64,000 nucleotides of DNA from Hydractinia symbiolongicarpus (GCF_029227915.1 NC_079881.1:6882001-6946000); one strand, 5' to 3'. Shown: positions 11,273 through 22,239, numbered from the stretch's first letter. The notes: generated from the letters alone by a model not told the origin. Translations and numbers: made by a program.

Positions 11273-11277
11273 GGTTA
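11273..11277. repeat. Right target-site duplication of solo LTR
   Basis: GGTTA, identical to the array consensus, continuing into the normal spacer 'ttaccctttacag'. Confidence 0.7.
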
Positions 11278-11329
11278 TTACCCTTTACAGTAGAACATAG
11301 TCTAATGCACAAATTTGCGATAAGCAATT

Positions 11330-11401
11330 GGGCCGGTGCGGGAGTTTAACCTGCGACATCTCGCACCAGAAGCGAGAATCATACTAATAGAGCAACTAAC
11401 C
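11330..11401 (-). pseudogene. Relic tRNA 17 (CUG)
   Basis: Acceptor stem broken on both strands (A68C and a changed 5' end). Confidence 0.6.
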
Positions 11402-11658
11402 AGGATATCATTGAAACCTCCGATTGTGTCATTATGTGCAGAGATGATTACTGAATATTTGTAAGAATTAGGTTACAAATAGCTTCCTCGTGGGCAATGC
11501 ATACAGACAAATCGGAGTGTAAAGTTGATTTGTAAAATTGTAAAGTAGCATTTTTCAAACAAATCCATAAAACAACTCTGTCAAAAATCATCATTCCAGA
11601 GATAGTAAATGCTTCACCGAAGCTTATGACACTTACCAATTATGTGTGATTGTTAGTT

Positions 11659-11730
11659 GGGCCTGTCCGGGAGTTCAACCCGGGACCTCTCGCACCCTAA
11701 GCGAGAATCATGCCACTAGACCAACAGGCC
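11659..11730 (-). pseudogene. tRNA-Pro (AGG) with dead B box, unit 17
   Basis: C56G removes the key B-box base and the G19-C56 contact; all stems are otherwise consensus. Confidence 0.65.
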
Positions 11731-11994
11731 AAAGGAATCGTCTAAAATATTTAGGAAACAATTGTGCAAGGTCTTACGTGAAATATCCATCACATAGAAC
11801 ACAAAAATGCTGTTTTTTTTTTCAAAACATTCATAACATGAATGTTGGATATTATTTCTTGAATTGTCAAGACAACCATACAATCCAAGCCACGAAAGAG
11901 CTCAACCAAAATATTTTTCAGCAATTGTCAGTTGATTGGTTATTACCCTTTACAGTAGAACATAGTCTAATGCACAAATTTGCGATAAGCAATT

Positions 11995-12066
11995 GGGCCT
12001 GTGCGGGAGTTTAACCTGCGACATCTCGCACCAAAAGCGAGAATCATATTAATAGACCAACAGGCC
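11995..12066 (-). pseudogene. Relic tRNA 18 (UUG)
   Basis: C34U makes the anticodon UUG, also a glutamine anticodon. Confidence 0.75.
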
Positions 12067-12322
12067 AGGATACCATTGAAACCTCCGATTGTGTAGATAT
12101 GGCAGAGAAGAATACTGAATATTTGTAGGAAAGAGGTTACAAATAGCTTCCTGGTTGGCAATGCACATAGACAAATCGGAGTGTAAAATTGATTTGTAAA
12201 ATTGTAAAGTAACATTTTTCAAACAAATCCATAAAACAACTCTGTCAAGAATCATCATTCCAGAGATAGTAAATGCTTCACCGAAGCTTATGACACTTAC
12301 CAATTATGTGTGATTGTTAGTT

Positions 12323-12394
12323 GGGCCTGTCCGGGAGTTGAACCCGGGACCTCTCGCACCCTAAGCGAGAATCATGCCACTAGACCAACAGGCC
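12323..12394 (-). tRNA. tRNA-Pro: tRNA-Pro (AGG), unit 18, consensus
   Basis: Identical to consensus; first T4 downstream at 12233-12236. Confidence 0.92.
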
Positions 12395-12654
12395 ATAGGA
12401 ATCGTATAAAACCTTTATGCAACAGCTTGTACATGATCTTACGTGAAATATCCATCACACAGAACACAAAAAATGCTGTTTTTTCTTCAAAACATTCATA
12501 ACATGAATGTCGGATCTTATTTCTTGACAAGACAACCATACAATCCAACCCACGAAAAAGCTCAACCAAAATATTTTACAGCAATTGTCAGTTGATTGGT
12601 TATTACCCTTTACAGTAGAATATGGCCTTATGCACAAATTTGCGATAAGCAATT

Positions 12655-12726
12655 GGGCCTGTGCGGGAGTTTAACCTGCGACATCTCGCACCAGAAGCGA
12701 GAATCATACTAATAGACCAACAGGCC
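12655..12726 (-). pseudogene. Relic tRNA 19 (CUG)
   Basis: Standard relic. Confidence 0.75.
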
Positions 12727-12983
12727 AGGATATCATTGAAACCTCCGATTGTGTCATTAGGTGCAGAGATGATTACTGAATATTTGTAAGAATTAGGTTA
12801 CAAATAGCTTCCTCACGGGCAATGCATACAGACAAATTGGAGTGTAAAATTGATTTGTAAAATTGTAAAGTAACATTTTTCAAACAAATCCATAAAACAA
12901 CTCTGTCAAGAATCATCATTCCAGAGATAGTAAATGCTTCACCGAAGCTTATGACACTTACCAATTATGTGTGATTGTTAGTT

Positions 12984-13055
12984 GGGCCTGTCCGGGAGTT
13001 GAACCCGGGACCTCTCGCACCCTAAGCGAGAATCATGCCACTAGAACAACAGGCC
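12984..13055 (-). tRNA. tRNA-Pro: tRNA-Pro (AGG), unit 19, variant
   Basis: G10U in the D stem and A box. Its 5' spacer has the 34-bp deletion (junction near 13,220). Confidence 0.75.
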
Positions 13056-13281
13056 ATAGGAATCGTCTAAAACCTTTATCCAACAGCTTGTACATGATCT
13101 TACGTGAAATATCCATCACACAGAACACAAAAAATGCTGCTTTTTCTTCAAAACATTCATAACATGAATGTCGGATATTATTTCTTGACAAGACAACCAT
13201 ACAATCCAAGCCACGAAAAAGATTGGTTATTACCCTTTACAGTAGAACATAGTCTAATGCACAAATTTGCGAAAATCAATT

Positions 13282-13353
13282 GAGCCTGTGCGGGAGTTTA
13301 ACCTGCGACATCTCGCACCAGAAGCGAGAATCATACTAATAGACCAACAGGCC
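13282..13353 (-). pseudogene. Relic tRNA 20 (CUG)
   Basis: C72U (G1:U72). Confidence 0.7.
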
Positions 13354-13610
13354 AGGATATCATTGAAACCTCCGATTGTGTCATTATGTGCAGAGAGGAT
13401 TACTGAATAATTGTAGGAAAGAGGTTACAAATAGCTTCCTCGTGGGCAATGCATACAGACAAATCAGAGTGTAAAGTTGATTTGTAAAATTGTAAAGTAA
13501 CATTTTTGAAACGAATCCATAAAACAACTCTGTCAAGAATCGTCATTCCAGAGATAGTAAATGCTTCACCGAATCTTATGACACTTACCAATTATGTGTG
13601 ATTTTTAGTT

Positions 13611-13682
13611 GGGCCTGTCCGGGAGTTGAACCCGGGACCTCTCGCACCCTAAGCGAGAATCATACCACTAGACCAACAGGCC
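13611..13682 (-). tRNA. tRNA-Pro: tRNA-Pro (AGG), unit 20, variant
   Basis: Only C20U in the D loop; likely functional. Confidence 0.88.
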
Positions 13683-13947
13683 ATACGAATCATCTAAAAT
13701 ATTTAGGCAACAACTTGTTCATGGTCTTACGTGAAATATCCATCACACAGAACACCAAAAATGTTGTTTTTTCTTCAAAACATTCATAACATGAATGTTG
13801 GATATTATTTCTTGAATTGTCAAGTCAACCATACAATCCAAGCCACTAAAAAGCTCAACCAAAATATTTTTTAGCAATTGTCAGTTGATTGGTTATTACC
13901 CTTTACAGTAGAACATAGTCTTATGCACAAATTTGCGATAAGCAATT

Positions 13948-14019
13948 GGGCCTGTGCGGGAGTTTAACCTGCGACATCTCGCACCAGAAGCGAGAATCAT
14001 ACTAATAGACCAACAGGCC
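13948..14019 (-). pseudogene. Relic tRNA 21 (CUG)
   Basis: Standard relic. Confidence 0.75.
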
Positions 14020-14276
14020 AGGATATCATTGAAACCTCCGATTGTGTCATTATGTGCAGAGATGATTACTGAATATTTGTAAGAATTAGGTTACAAATAG
14101 CTTCCTCGTGGGCAATGCATACAGACAAATCGGAGTGTAAAGTTGATTTGTAAAATTGTAAAGTAACATTTTTCAAACAAATCCATAAAACAACTCTGTC
14201 AAGAATCATCATTCCAGAGATAGTAAATGCTTCACCGAAGCTTATGACACTTACCAATTATGTGTGATTGTTAGTT

Positions 14277-14348
14277 GGGCCTGTCCGGGAGTTGAACCCG
14301 GGACCTCTCGCACCCTAAGCGAGAATCATGCCTCTAGACCAACAGGCC
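14277..14348 (-). tRNA. tRNA-Pro: tRNA-Pro (AGG), unit 21, variant
   Basis: Only U16A in the D loop. Confidence 0.88.
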
Positions 14349-14612
14349 ATAGGAATCGTCTAAAATATTTAGGAAACAGTTGTGCAAGGTCTTACGTGAA
14401 ATATCCATCACATAGAACACAAAAAATGCTGTTTTTTTTTCAAAACATTCATAACATGAATGTTGGATATTATTTCTTGAATTGTCAAGACAACCATACA
14501 ATCCAAGCCACGAAAAAGCTCAACCAAAATATTTTTCAGCAATTGTCAGTTGATTGGTTATTACCCTTTACAGTAGAACATAGTCTAATGCACAAATTTG
14601 CGATAAGCAATT

Positions 14613-14684
14613 GGGCCTGTGCGGGAGTTTAACCTGCGACATCTTGCACCAAAAGCGAGAATCATATTAATAGACCAACAGGCC
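14613..14684 (-). pseudogene. Relic tRNA 22 (UUG)
   Basis: C34U; also G41A. Confidence 0.7.
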
Positions 14685-14940
14685 AGGATATCATTGAAAC
14701 CTCCGATTGTGTAGATATGGCAGAGAAGATTACTGAATATTTGTAGGAAAGAGGTTACAAATAGCTTCCTGGTGGGCAATGCACATAGACAAATCGGAGT
14801 GTAAAATTGATTTGTAAAATTGTAAAGTAACATTTTTCAAACAAATCCATAAAACAACTCTGTCATGAATCATCATTCCAGAGATAGTAAATGCTTCACC
14901 GAAGCTTATGACACTTACCAATTATGTGTGATTGTTAGTT

Positions 14941-15012
14941 GGGCCTGTCCGGGAGTTGAACCCGGGACCTCTCTCACCCTAAGCGAGAATCATGCCACTA
15001 GACCAACAGGCC
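14941..15012 (-). tRNA. tRNA-Pro: tRNA-Pro (AGG), unit 22, variant
   Basis: C40A opens the G30-C40 pair. Confidence 0.75.
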
Positions 15013-15272
15013 ATAGGAATCGTCTAAAACCTTTATGCAACAGCTTGTACATGATCTTACGTGAAATATCCATCACACAGAACACAAAAAATGCTGTTTT
15101 TTCTTCAAAACATTCATAACATAAATGTCGGATCTTATTTCTTGACAAGACAACCATACAATCCAACCCACGAAAAAGCTTAACCAAAATATTTTACAGC
15201 AATTGTCAGTTGATTGGTTATTACCCTTTACAGTAGAACATAGTCTTATGCACAAATTTGAGATAAGCAATT

Positions 15273-15344
15273 GGGCCTGTGCGGGAGTTTAACCTGCGAC
15301 ATCTCGCACCAGAAGCGAGAATCATACTAATAGACCAACAGGCC
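15273..15344 (-). pseudogene. Relic tRNA 23 (CUG)
   Basis: Standard relic. Confidence 0.75.
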
Positions 15345-15601
15345 AGGATATCATTGAAACCTCCAATTGTGTCATTATGTGCAGAGATGATTACTGAATA
15401 TTTGTAAGAATTAGGTTACAAATAGCTTCCCCGTGGGCAATGCATACAGACAAATCGGAGTGGAAAGTTGATTTGTAAAATTGTAAAGTAACATTTTTCA
15501 AACAAATCCATAAAACAACTCTGTCAAGAATCATCATTCCAGAGATAGTAAATGCTTCACCGAAGCTTATGACACTTACCAATTGTGTGTGATTGTTAGT
15601 T

Positions 15602-15673
15602 GGGACTGTCCGGGAGTTGAACCCGGGACCTCTCGCACCCTAAGCAAGAATCATGCCACAAGACCAACAGGTC
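15602..15673 (-). pseudogene. tRNA-Pro (AGG), damaged, unit 23
   Basis: G2A and G70U leave two adjacent acceptor mismatches (A2:C71, C3:U70); A14U removes the U8-A14 contact and hits the A box; C29U. Confidence 0.65.
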
Positions 15674-15933
15674 ATAGGAATCGTCTAAAACCTTTATGCA
15701 ACAGCTTGTACATGATCTTACGTGAAATATCCATCACACAGAACACAAAAAATGCTGTTTTTTCTTCAAAACATTCATAACATGAATGTCGGATCTTATT
15801 TCTTGACAAGACAACCATACAATCCAACCCACGAAAAAGCTTAACCAAAATATTTTACAGCAATTGTCAGTTGATTGGTTATTACCCTTTACAGTAGAAC
15901 ATAGTCTTATGCACAAATTTGAGATAAGCAATT

Positions 15934-16005
15934 GGGCCTGTGCGGGAGTTTAACCTGCGACATCTCGCACCAGAAGCGAGAATCATACTAATAGACCAAC
16001 AGGCC
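15934..16005 (-). pseudogene. Relic tRNA 24 (CUG)
   Basis: Standard relic; unit is a near copy of the previous one. Confidence 0.75.
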
Positions 16006-16262
16006 AGGATATCATTGAAACCTCCAATTGTGTCATTATGTGCAGAGATGATTACTGAATATTTGTAAGAATTAGGTTACAAATAGCTTCCCCGTGGGCA
16101 ATGCATACAGACAAATCGGAGTGGAAAGTTGATTTGTAAAATTGTAAAGTAACATTTTTCAAACAAATCCATAAAACAACTCTGTCAAGAATCATCATTC
16201 CAGAGATAGTAAATGCTTCACCGAAGCTTATGACACTTACCAATTGTGTGTGATTGTTAGTT

Positions 16263-16334
16263 GGGACTGTCCGGGAGTTGAACCCGGGACCTCTCGCACC
16301 CTAAGCAAGAATCATGCCACAAGACCAACAGGTC
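16263..16334 (-). pseudogene. tRNA-Pro (AGG), damaged, unit 24
   Basis: Same four changes as unit 23. Confidence 0.65.
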
Positions 16335-16597
16335 ATAGGAATCGTCTAAAATATTTAGGAAACAATTGTGCAAGGTCTTACGTGAAATATCCATTACATA
16401 GAACACAAAAAATGCTGTTTTTTTTCAAATCATTCATAACATGAATGTTGGATATTATTTCTTGAATTGTCAAGACAACCATACAATCCAAGCCACGAAA
16501 TAGCTCAACCAAAATATTTTTCGGCAATTGTCAGTTGATTGGTTATTACCCTTTACAGTAGAACATAGTCTAATGCACAAATTTGCGATAAGCAATT

Positions 16598-16669
16598 GGG
16601 CCTGAGCGGGAGTTTAACCTGCGACATCTCGCACCAGAAGCGAAAATCATAGCAATAGACCAACAGGCC
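16598..16669 (-). pseudogene. Relic tRNA 25 (CUG)
   Basis: A66U and G27A analog weaken acceptor and anticodon stems; D loop altered. Confidence 0.65.
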
Positions 16670-16926
16670 AGGATATCATTGAAACCTCCGATTGTGTCAT
16701 TATGTGCAGAGATGATTACTGAATATTTGTAAGAATTAGGTTACAAATAGCTTTCTCGTGGGCAATGCATACAGACAAATCGGAGTGTAAAGTTGATTTG
16801 TAAAATTGTAAAGTAACATTTTTCAAACAAATCCATAAAACAACTCTGTCAAGAATCATCATTCCAGAGATAGTAAATGCTTCACAGAAGCTTATGACAC
16901 TTACCAATTGTGTGTGATTGTTAGTT

Positions 16927-16998
16927 GGGACTGTCCGGGAGTTGAACCCGGGACCTCTCGCACCCTAAGCAAGAATCATGCCACAAGACCAACAGGTC
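16927..16998 (-). pseudogene. tRNA-Pro (AGG), damaged, unit 25
   Basis: Same four changes as unit 23. Confidence 0.65.
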
Positions 16999-17261
16999 AT
17001 AGGAATCGTCTAAAATATTTAGGAAACAATTGTGCAAGGTCTTACGTGAAATATCCATTACATAGAACACAAAAAATGCTGTTTTTTTTCAAATCATTCA
17101 TAACATGAATGTTGGATATTATTTCTTGAATTGTCAAGACAACCATACAATCCAAGCCACGAAATAGCTCAACCAAAATATTTTTCGGCAATTGTCAGTT
17201 GATTGGTTATTACCCTTTACAGTAGAACATAGTCTAATGCACAAATTTGCGATAAGCAATT

Positions 17262-17333
17262 GGGCCTGTGCCGGAGTTTAACCTGCGACATCTCGCACCA
17301 GAAGCGAAAATCATAGCAATAGACCAACAGGCC
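17262..17333 (-). pseudogene. Relic tRNA 26 (CUG)
   Basis: C63G in the T stem; D loop as relic 25. Confidence 0.65.
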
Positions 17334-17603
17334 AGGATATCATTGAAACCTCCGATTGTGTCATTATGTGCAGAGATGATTACTGAATATTTGTAAGAAT
17401 TAGGTTACAAATAGCTTTCTCGTGGGCAATGCATACAGACAAATCGGAGTGTAAAGTTGATTTGTAAAATTGTAAAGTAACATTTTTCAAACAAATCCAT
17501 AAAACAACTCTGTCAAGAATTCATTTCGAGAATCGTCATTCCAGAGATAGTAAATGCTTCACCGAATCTTATGTCACTTACCAATTATGTGTGATTTTTA
17601 GTT

Positions 17604-17675
17604 GGGCCTATCCGGGAGTTGAACCCGGAAAACCTCGCACCCTAAGCGAGAATCATACCACTAGACCAACAGGCC
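17604..17675 (-). tRNA. tRNA-Pro: tRNA-Pro (AGG), unit 26, variable-loop variant
   Basis: C67U (G6:U67), a rewritten variable region (GUUUU at 44-48), and C20U. Confidence 0.7.
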
Positions 17676-17935
17676 ATACGAATCATCTAAAATATTTAGG
17701 CAACAACTTGTTCATGGTCTTACGTAAAATATCCATCACACAGAACACAAAAAATGCTGTTTTTTCTTCAAAACATTTATAACATGAATGTTGGATATTA
17801 TTTCTTGACAAGACAACCATACAATCCAAGCCACGAAAAAGCTCAACCAAAATATTTTTCAGCAATTGTCAGTTGATTGGTTATTACCCTTTACAGTAGA
17901 ATATAGCCTTTTGCACAAATTTGCGATAAGCAATT

Positions 17936-18007
17936 GGGCCTGTGCGGGAGTTTAACCTGCGACATCTCGCACCAGAAGCGAGAATGATACTAATAGACCA
18001 ACAGGTC
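17936..18007 (-). pseudogene. Relic tRNA 27 (CUG)
   Basis: Standard relic with G2A. Confidence 0.7.
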
Positions 18008-18174
18008 AGGATATCATTGAAACCACCGATTTTGTCATTATGTGCAGAGATGATTACTGAATATTTGTAAGAATTAGGTTACAAATAGCTTCCTCGTGGG
18101 CAATGCATACAGACAAATCGGAGTGTAAAGTTGATTTGTAAAATTGTAAAGTAACATTTTTCAAACAAATCCAT

Positions 18175-18178
18175 AAAA
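18175..18178 (-). terminator. Nearest T4 downstream of a main tRNA (example, unit 27)
   Basis: AAAA on the plus strand is TTTT for minus-strand transcription. It starts 87 nt after the mature 3' end of the unit 27 tRNA and is the first run of four T. The same position is found in most AGG units (for example 12233-12236 for unit 18). Use as a Pol III terminator is inferred. Confidence 0.4.
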
Positions 18179-18264
18179 CAACTCTGTCAAGAATCATCAT
18201 TCCAGAGATAGTAAATGCTTCACCGAAGCTTATGACACTTACCAATTATGTGTGATTGTTAGTT

Positions 18265-18336
18265 GGGCCTGTCCGGGAGTTGAACCCGGGACCTCTCGCA
18301 CCCTAAGCGAGAATCATGCCACTAGACCAACAGGCC
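18265..18336 (-). tRNA. tRNA-Pro: tRNA-Pro (AGG), unit 27, consensus
   Basis: Identical to consensus. Confidence 0.92.
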
Positions 18337-18601
18337 ATAGGAATCGTCTAAAATATTTAGGAAACAATTGTGCAAGGTCTGACGTGAAATATCCATCACA
18401 TAGAACACAAAAAATGCTGGTTCTTTTTCAAAACATTCATAACATGAATGTTGGATATTATTTCTTGAATTGTCAAGACAACCATACAATTCAAGCCACG
18501 AAAAAGCTCAACCAAAATATTTTTCAACAATTGTCAGTTGATTGGTTATAATCCCTTTACAGTAGAACATAGTCTAATGCACAAATTTGCGATAAGCAAT
18601 T
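18337..18601. other. Spacer 5' of main tRNA (example, unit 27)
   Basis: This is the 5' flank of the main tRNA (minus sense). It exists in several forms across the array. One has 'tttaggaaacaattgtgcaa' and a T8-T10 run (as here, but with that run interrupted). A second has 'tttatgcaacagcttgtaca' and 'ttttttcttc'. A third has 'tttaggcaacaacttgttca'. All contain an A6...T6-10 stretch and a short inverted repeat. No open reading frame or recognisable element is present. Confidence 0.7.
18432..18452. repeat. Conserved 9-bp inverted repeat (example)
   Basis: AACATTCAT-AAC-ATGAATGTT is a perfect dyad with 9-bp arms and a 3-base centre, about 95 bp upstream of the main tRNA 5' end in minus sense. 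The same dyad recurs in almost every unit (for example 8583-8603). In units of the 'gtcggatctt' form one arm has a single T to C change. Confidence 0.75.
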
Positions 18602-18673
18602 GGGCCTGTGCGGGAGTTTAACCTGCGACATCTCGCACCAAAAGCGAGAATCATATTAATAGACCAACAGGCG
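18602..18673 (-). pseudogene. Relic tRNA 28 (UUG)
   Basis: C34U; G1C. Confidence 0.7.
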
Positions 18674-18929
18674 AGGATATCATTGAAACCTCCGATTGTG
18701 TAGATATGGCAGAGAAGATTACTGAATATTTGTAGGAAAGAGGTTACAAATAGCTTCCTGGTGGGCAATGCACATAGACAAATCGGAGTGTAAAATTGAT
18801 TTGTAAAATTGTAAAGTAACATTTTTCAAACAAATCCATAAAACAACTCTGTCAAGAATCATCATTCCAGAGATAGTAAATGCTTCACCGAAGCTTATGA
18901 CACTTACCAATTATGTGTGATTGTTAGTT
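18674..18929. other. Spacer 3' of main tRNA (example, before unit 28)
   Basis: This is the 3' flank of the main tRNA in minus sense. It holds an AAGCTT site near 18,890. No T run of four or more occurs on the minus strand within the first 86 nt after the mature tRNA end. Its right end (agcttatg.cac...aatt..tg.g.gat...ttggg) resembles the right end of the other spacer, which suggests the two half-units descend from one monomer. Confidence 0.65.
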
Positions 18930-19001
18930 GGGCCTGTCCGGCAGTTGAACCCGGGACCTCTCGCACCCTAAGCGAGAATCATTCCACTAGACCAACAGGC
19001 C
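18930..19001 (-). tRNA. tRNA-Pro: tRNA-Pro (AGG), unit 28, variant
   Basis: C61G breaks the conserved G53-C61 pair next to the T loop; C20A. Confidence 0.6.
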
Positions 19002-19261
19002 ATAGGAATCGTCTAAAACCTTTATGCAACAGCTTGTACACGATCTTACGTGAAATATCCATCACACAGAACACAAAAAATGCTGTTTTTTCTTCAAAAC
19101 ATTCATAACATGAATGTCGGATCTTATTTCTTGACAAGACAACCATACAATCCAAGCCACGAAAAAGCTCAACCAAAATATTTTACAGCAATTGTCAGTT
19201 GATTGGTTATTACCCTTTACAGTAGAATATAGCCTTATGCACAAATTTGCGATAAGCAATT

Positions 19262-19333
19262 GGGCCTGTGCGGGAGTTTAACCTGCGACATCTCGCACCA
19301 GAAGCGAGAATCATACTAATAGACCAACAGGCC
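19262..19333 (-). pseudogene. Relic tRNA 29 (CUG)
   Basis: Standard relic. Confidence 0.75.
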
Positions 19334-19590
19334 AGGATATCATTGAAACCTCCGATTGTGTCATTATGTGCAGAGATGATTACTGAATATTTGTAAGAAT
19401 TAGGTTACAAATAGCTTCCTCGTGGGCAATGCATACAGACAAATCGGAGTGTAAAGTTGATTTGTAAAATTGTAAAGTAACATTTTTCAAACAAATCCAT
19501 AAAACAACTCTGTCAAGAATCATCATTCCAGAGATAGTAAATGCTTCACCGAAGCTTATGACACTTACCAATTATGTGTGATTTGTATTT

Positions 19591-19662
19591 GGGCCTGTGC
19601 AGGAGTTGAACCCGGGACCTCTCGCACCCTAAGCGAGAATCATGCCACTAGATCAACAGGCC
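19591..19662 (-). tRNA. tRNA-Pro: tRNA-Pro (AGG), unit 29, variant
   Basis: Relic-like G65C, C63U, and G10A. Confidence 0.6.
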
Positions 19663-19925
19663 ATAGGAATCGTCTAAAATATTTAGGAAACAATTGTGCA
19701 AGGTCTTACGTGAAATATCCATCACATAGAACACAAAAAATGCTGTTTTTTTTCAAAACATTCATAACATGAATGTTGGATATTATTTCTTGAATTGTCA
19801 AGACAACCATACAATCCAAGCCACGAAAAAGCTCAACCAAAATATTTTTCAGCAATTGTCAGTTGATTGGTTATTACCCTTTACAGTAGAACATAGTCTA
19901 ATGCACAAATTTGCGATATGCAATT

Positions 19926-19997
19926 GGGCCTGTGCGGGAGTTTAACCTGCGACATCTCGCACCAAAAGCGAGAATCATATTAATAGACCAACAGGCC
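19926..19997 (-). pseudogene. Relic tRNA 30 (UUG)
   Basis: C34U form. Confidence 0.75.
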
Positions 19998-20253
19998 AGG
20001 ATATCATTGAAACCTCCGATTGTGTAGATATGGCAGAGAAGATTACTGAATATTTGTAGGAAAGAGGTTACAAATAGCTTCCTGGTGGGCAATGCACATA
20101 GACAAATCGGAGTGTAAAATTGATTTGTAAAATTGTAAAGTAACATTTTTCAAACAAATCCATAAAACAACTCTGTCAAGAATCATCATTCCAGAGATAG
20201 TAAATGCTTCACCGAAGCTTATGACACTTACCAATTATGTGTGATTGTTAGTT

Positions 20254-20325
20254 GGGCCTGTCCGGCAGTTGAACCCGGGACCTCTCGCACCCTAAGCGAG
20301 AATCATTCCACTAGACCAACAGGCC
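20254..20325 (-). tRNA. tRNA-Pro: tRNA-Pro (AGG), unit 30, variant
   Basis: Same as unit 28: C61G and C20A. Confidence 0.6.
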
Positions 20326-20585
20326 ATAGGAATCGTCTAAAACCTTTATGCAACAGCTTGTACACGATCTTACGTGAAATATCCATCACACAGAACACAA
20401 AAAATGCTGTTTTTTCTTCAAAACATTCATAACATGAATGTCGGATCTTATTTCTTGACAAGACAACCATACAATCCAACCCACGAAAAAGCTCAACCAA
20501 AATATTTTACAGCAATTGTCAGTTGATTGGTTATTACCCTTTACAGTAGAATATAGCCTTATGCACAAATTTGCGATAAGCAATT

Positions 20586-20657
20586 GGGCCTGTGCGGGAG
20601 TTTAACCTGCGACATCTCGCACCAGAAGCGAGAATCATACTAATAGACCAACAGGCC
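20586..20657 (-). pseudogene. Relic tRNA 31 (CUG)
   Basis: Standard relic. Confidence 0.75.
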
Positions 20658-20914
20658 AGGATATCATTGAAACCTCCGATTGTGTCATTATGTGCAGAGA
20701 TGATTACTGAATATTTGTAAGAATTAGGTTACAAATAGCTTCCTCGTGGGCAATGCATACAGACAAATCGGAGTGTAAAGTTGATTTGTAAAATTGTAAA
20801 GTAACATTTTTCAAACAAATCCATAAAACAACTCTGTCAAGAATCATCATTCCAGAGATAGTAAATGCTTCACCAAAGCTTATGACACTTACCAATTATG
20901 TGTGATTTGTATTT

Positions 20915-20986
20915 GGGCCTGTGCGGGAGTTGAACCCGGGACCTCTCGCACCCTAAGCGAGAATCATGCCACTAGATCAACAGGCC
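20915..20986 (-). tRNA. tRNA-Pro: tRNA-Pro (AGG), unit 31, variant
   Basis: Relic-like G65C, plus G10A. Confidence 0.65.
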
Positions 20987-21250
20987 ATAGGAATCGTCTA
21001 AAATATTTAGGAAACAATTGTGCAAGGTCTTACGTGAAATATCCATCACATAGAACACAAAAAATGCTGTTTTTTTTTCAAAACATTCATAACATGAATG
21101 TTGGATATTATTTCTTGAATTGTCAAGACAACCATACAATCCAAGCCACGAAAAAGCTTAACCAAAATATTTTTCAGCAATTGTCAGTTGATTGGTTATT
21201 ACCCTTTACAGTAGAACATAGTCTAATGCACAAATTTGCGATAAGCAATT

Positions 21251-21322
21251 GGGCCTGTGCGGGAGTTTAACCTGCGACATCTCGCACCAAAAGCGAGAAT
21301 CATATTAATAGACCAACAGGCC
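21251..21322 (-). pseudogene. Relic tRNA 32 (UUG)
   Basis: C34U form. Confidence 0.75.
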
Positions 21323-21578
21323 AGGATATCATTGAAACCTCCGATTGTGTAGATATGGCAGAGAAGATTACTGAATATTTGTAGGAAAGAGGTTACAAAT
21401 AGCTTCCTGGTGGGCAATGCACATAGACAAATCGGAGTGTAAAATTGATTTGTAAAATTGTAAAGTAACATTTTTCAAACAAATCCATAAAACAACTCTG
21501 TCAAGAATCATCATTCCAGAGATAGTAAATGCTTCACCGAAGCTTATGACACTTACCAATTATGTGTGATTGTTAGTT

Positions 21579-21650
21579 GGGCCTGTCCGGGAGTTGAACC
21601 CGGGACCTCTCGCACCCTAAGCGAGAATCATGCCACTAGACCAACAGGCC
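21579..21650 (-). tRNA. tRNA-Pro: tRNA-Pro (AGG), unit 32, consensus
   Basis: Identical to consensus. Confidence 0.92.
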
Positions 21651-21910
21651 ATAGGAATCGTCTAAAACCTTTATGCAACAGCTTGTACATGATCTTACGT
21701 GAAATATCCATCACACAGAACACAAAAAATGCTGTTTTTTCTTCAAAACATTCATAACATGAATGTCGGATCTTATTTCTTGACAAGACAACCATACAAT
21801 CCAACCCACGAAAAAGTTCAACCAAAATATTTTACAGCAATTGTTAGTTGATTGGTTATTACCCTTTACAGAAGAATATAGCCTTATGCACAAATTTGCG
21901 ATAAGCAATT

Positions 21911-21982
21911 GGGCCTGTGCGGGAGTTTAACCTGCGACATCTCGCACCAGAAGCGAGAATCATACTAATAGACCAACAGGCC
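21911..21982 (-). pseudogene. Relic tRNA 33 (CUG)
   Basis: Standard relic. Confidence 0.75.
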
Positions 21983-22239
21983 AGGATATCATTGAAACCT
22001 CCGATTGTGTCATTAGGTGCAGAGATGATTACTGAATATTTGTAAGAATTAGGTTACAAATAGCTTCCTCACGGGCAATGCATACAGACAAATTGGAGTG
22101 TAAAATTGATTTGTAAAATTGTAAAGTAACATTTTTCAAACAAATCTATAAAACAACTCTGTCAAGAATCATCATTCCAGAGATAGTAAATGCTTCACCG
22201 AAGCTTATGACACTTACCAATTATGTGTGATTGTTAGTT

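Noticed and set aside
14585-14833. 82-codon minus-strand frame repeated in many units
   Set aside because: It spans a spacer and the relic tRNA, appears only in units with one spacer form, and is broken in others; no domain is recognisable.
18300-18320. Intron in the anticodon loop of the main tRNA
   Set aside because: The 72-nt copy folds directly with a 7-base loop UUAGGGU, so no intron is needed.
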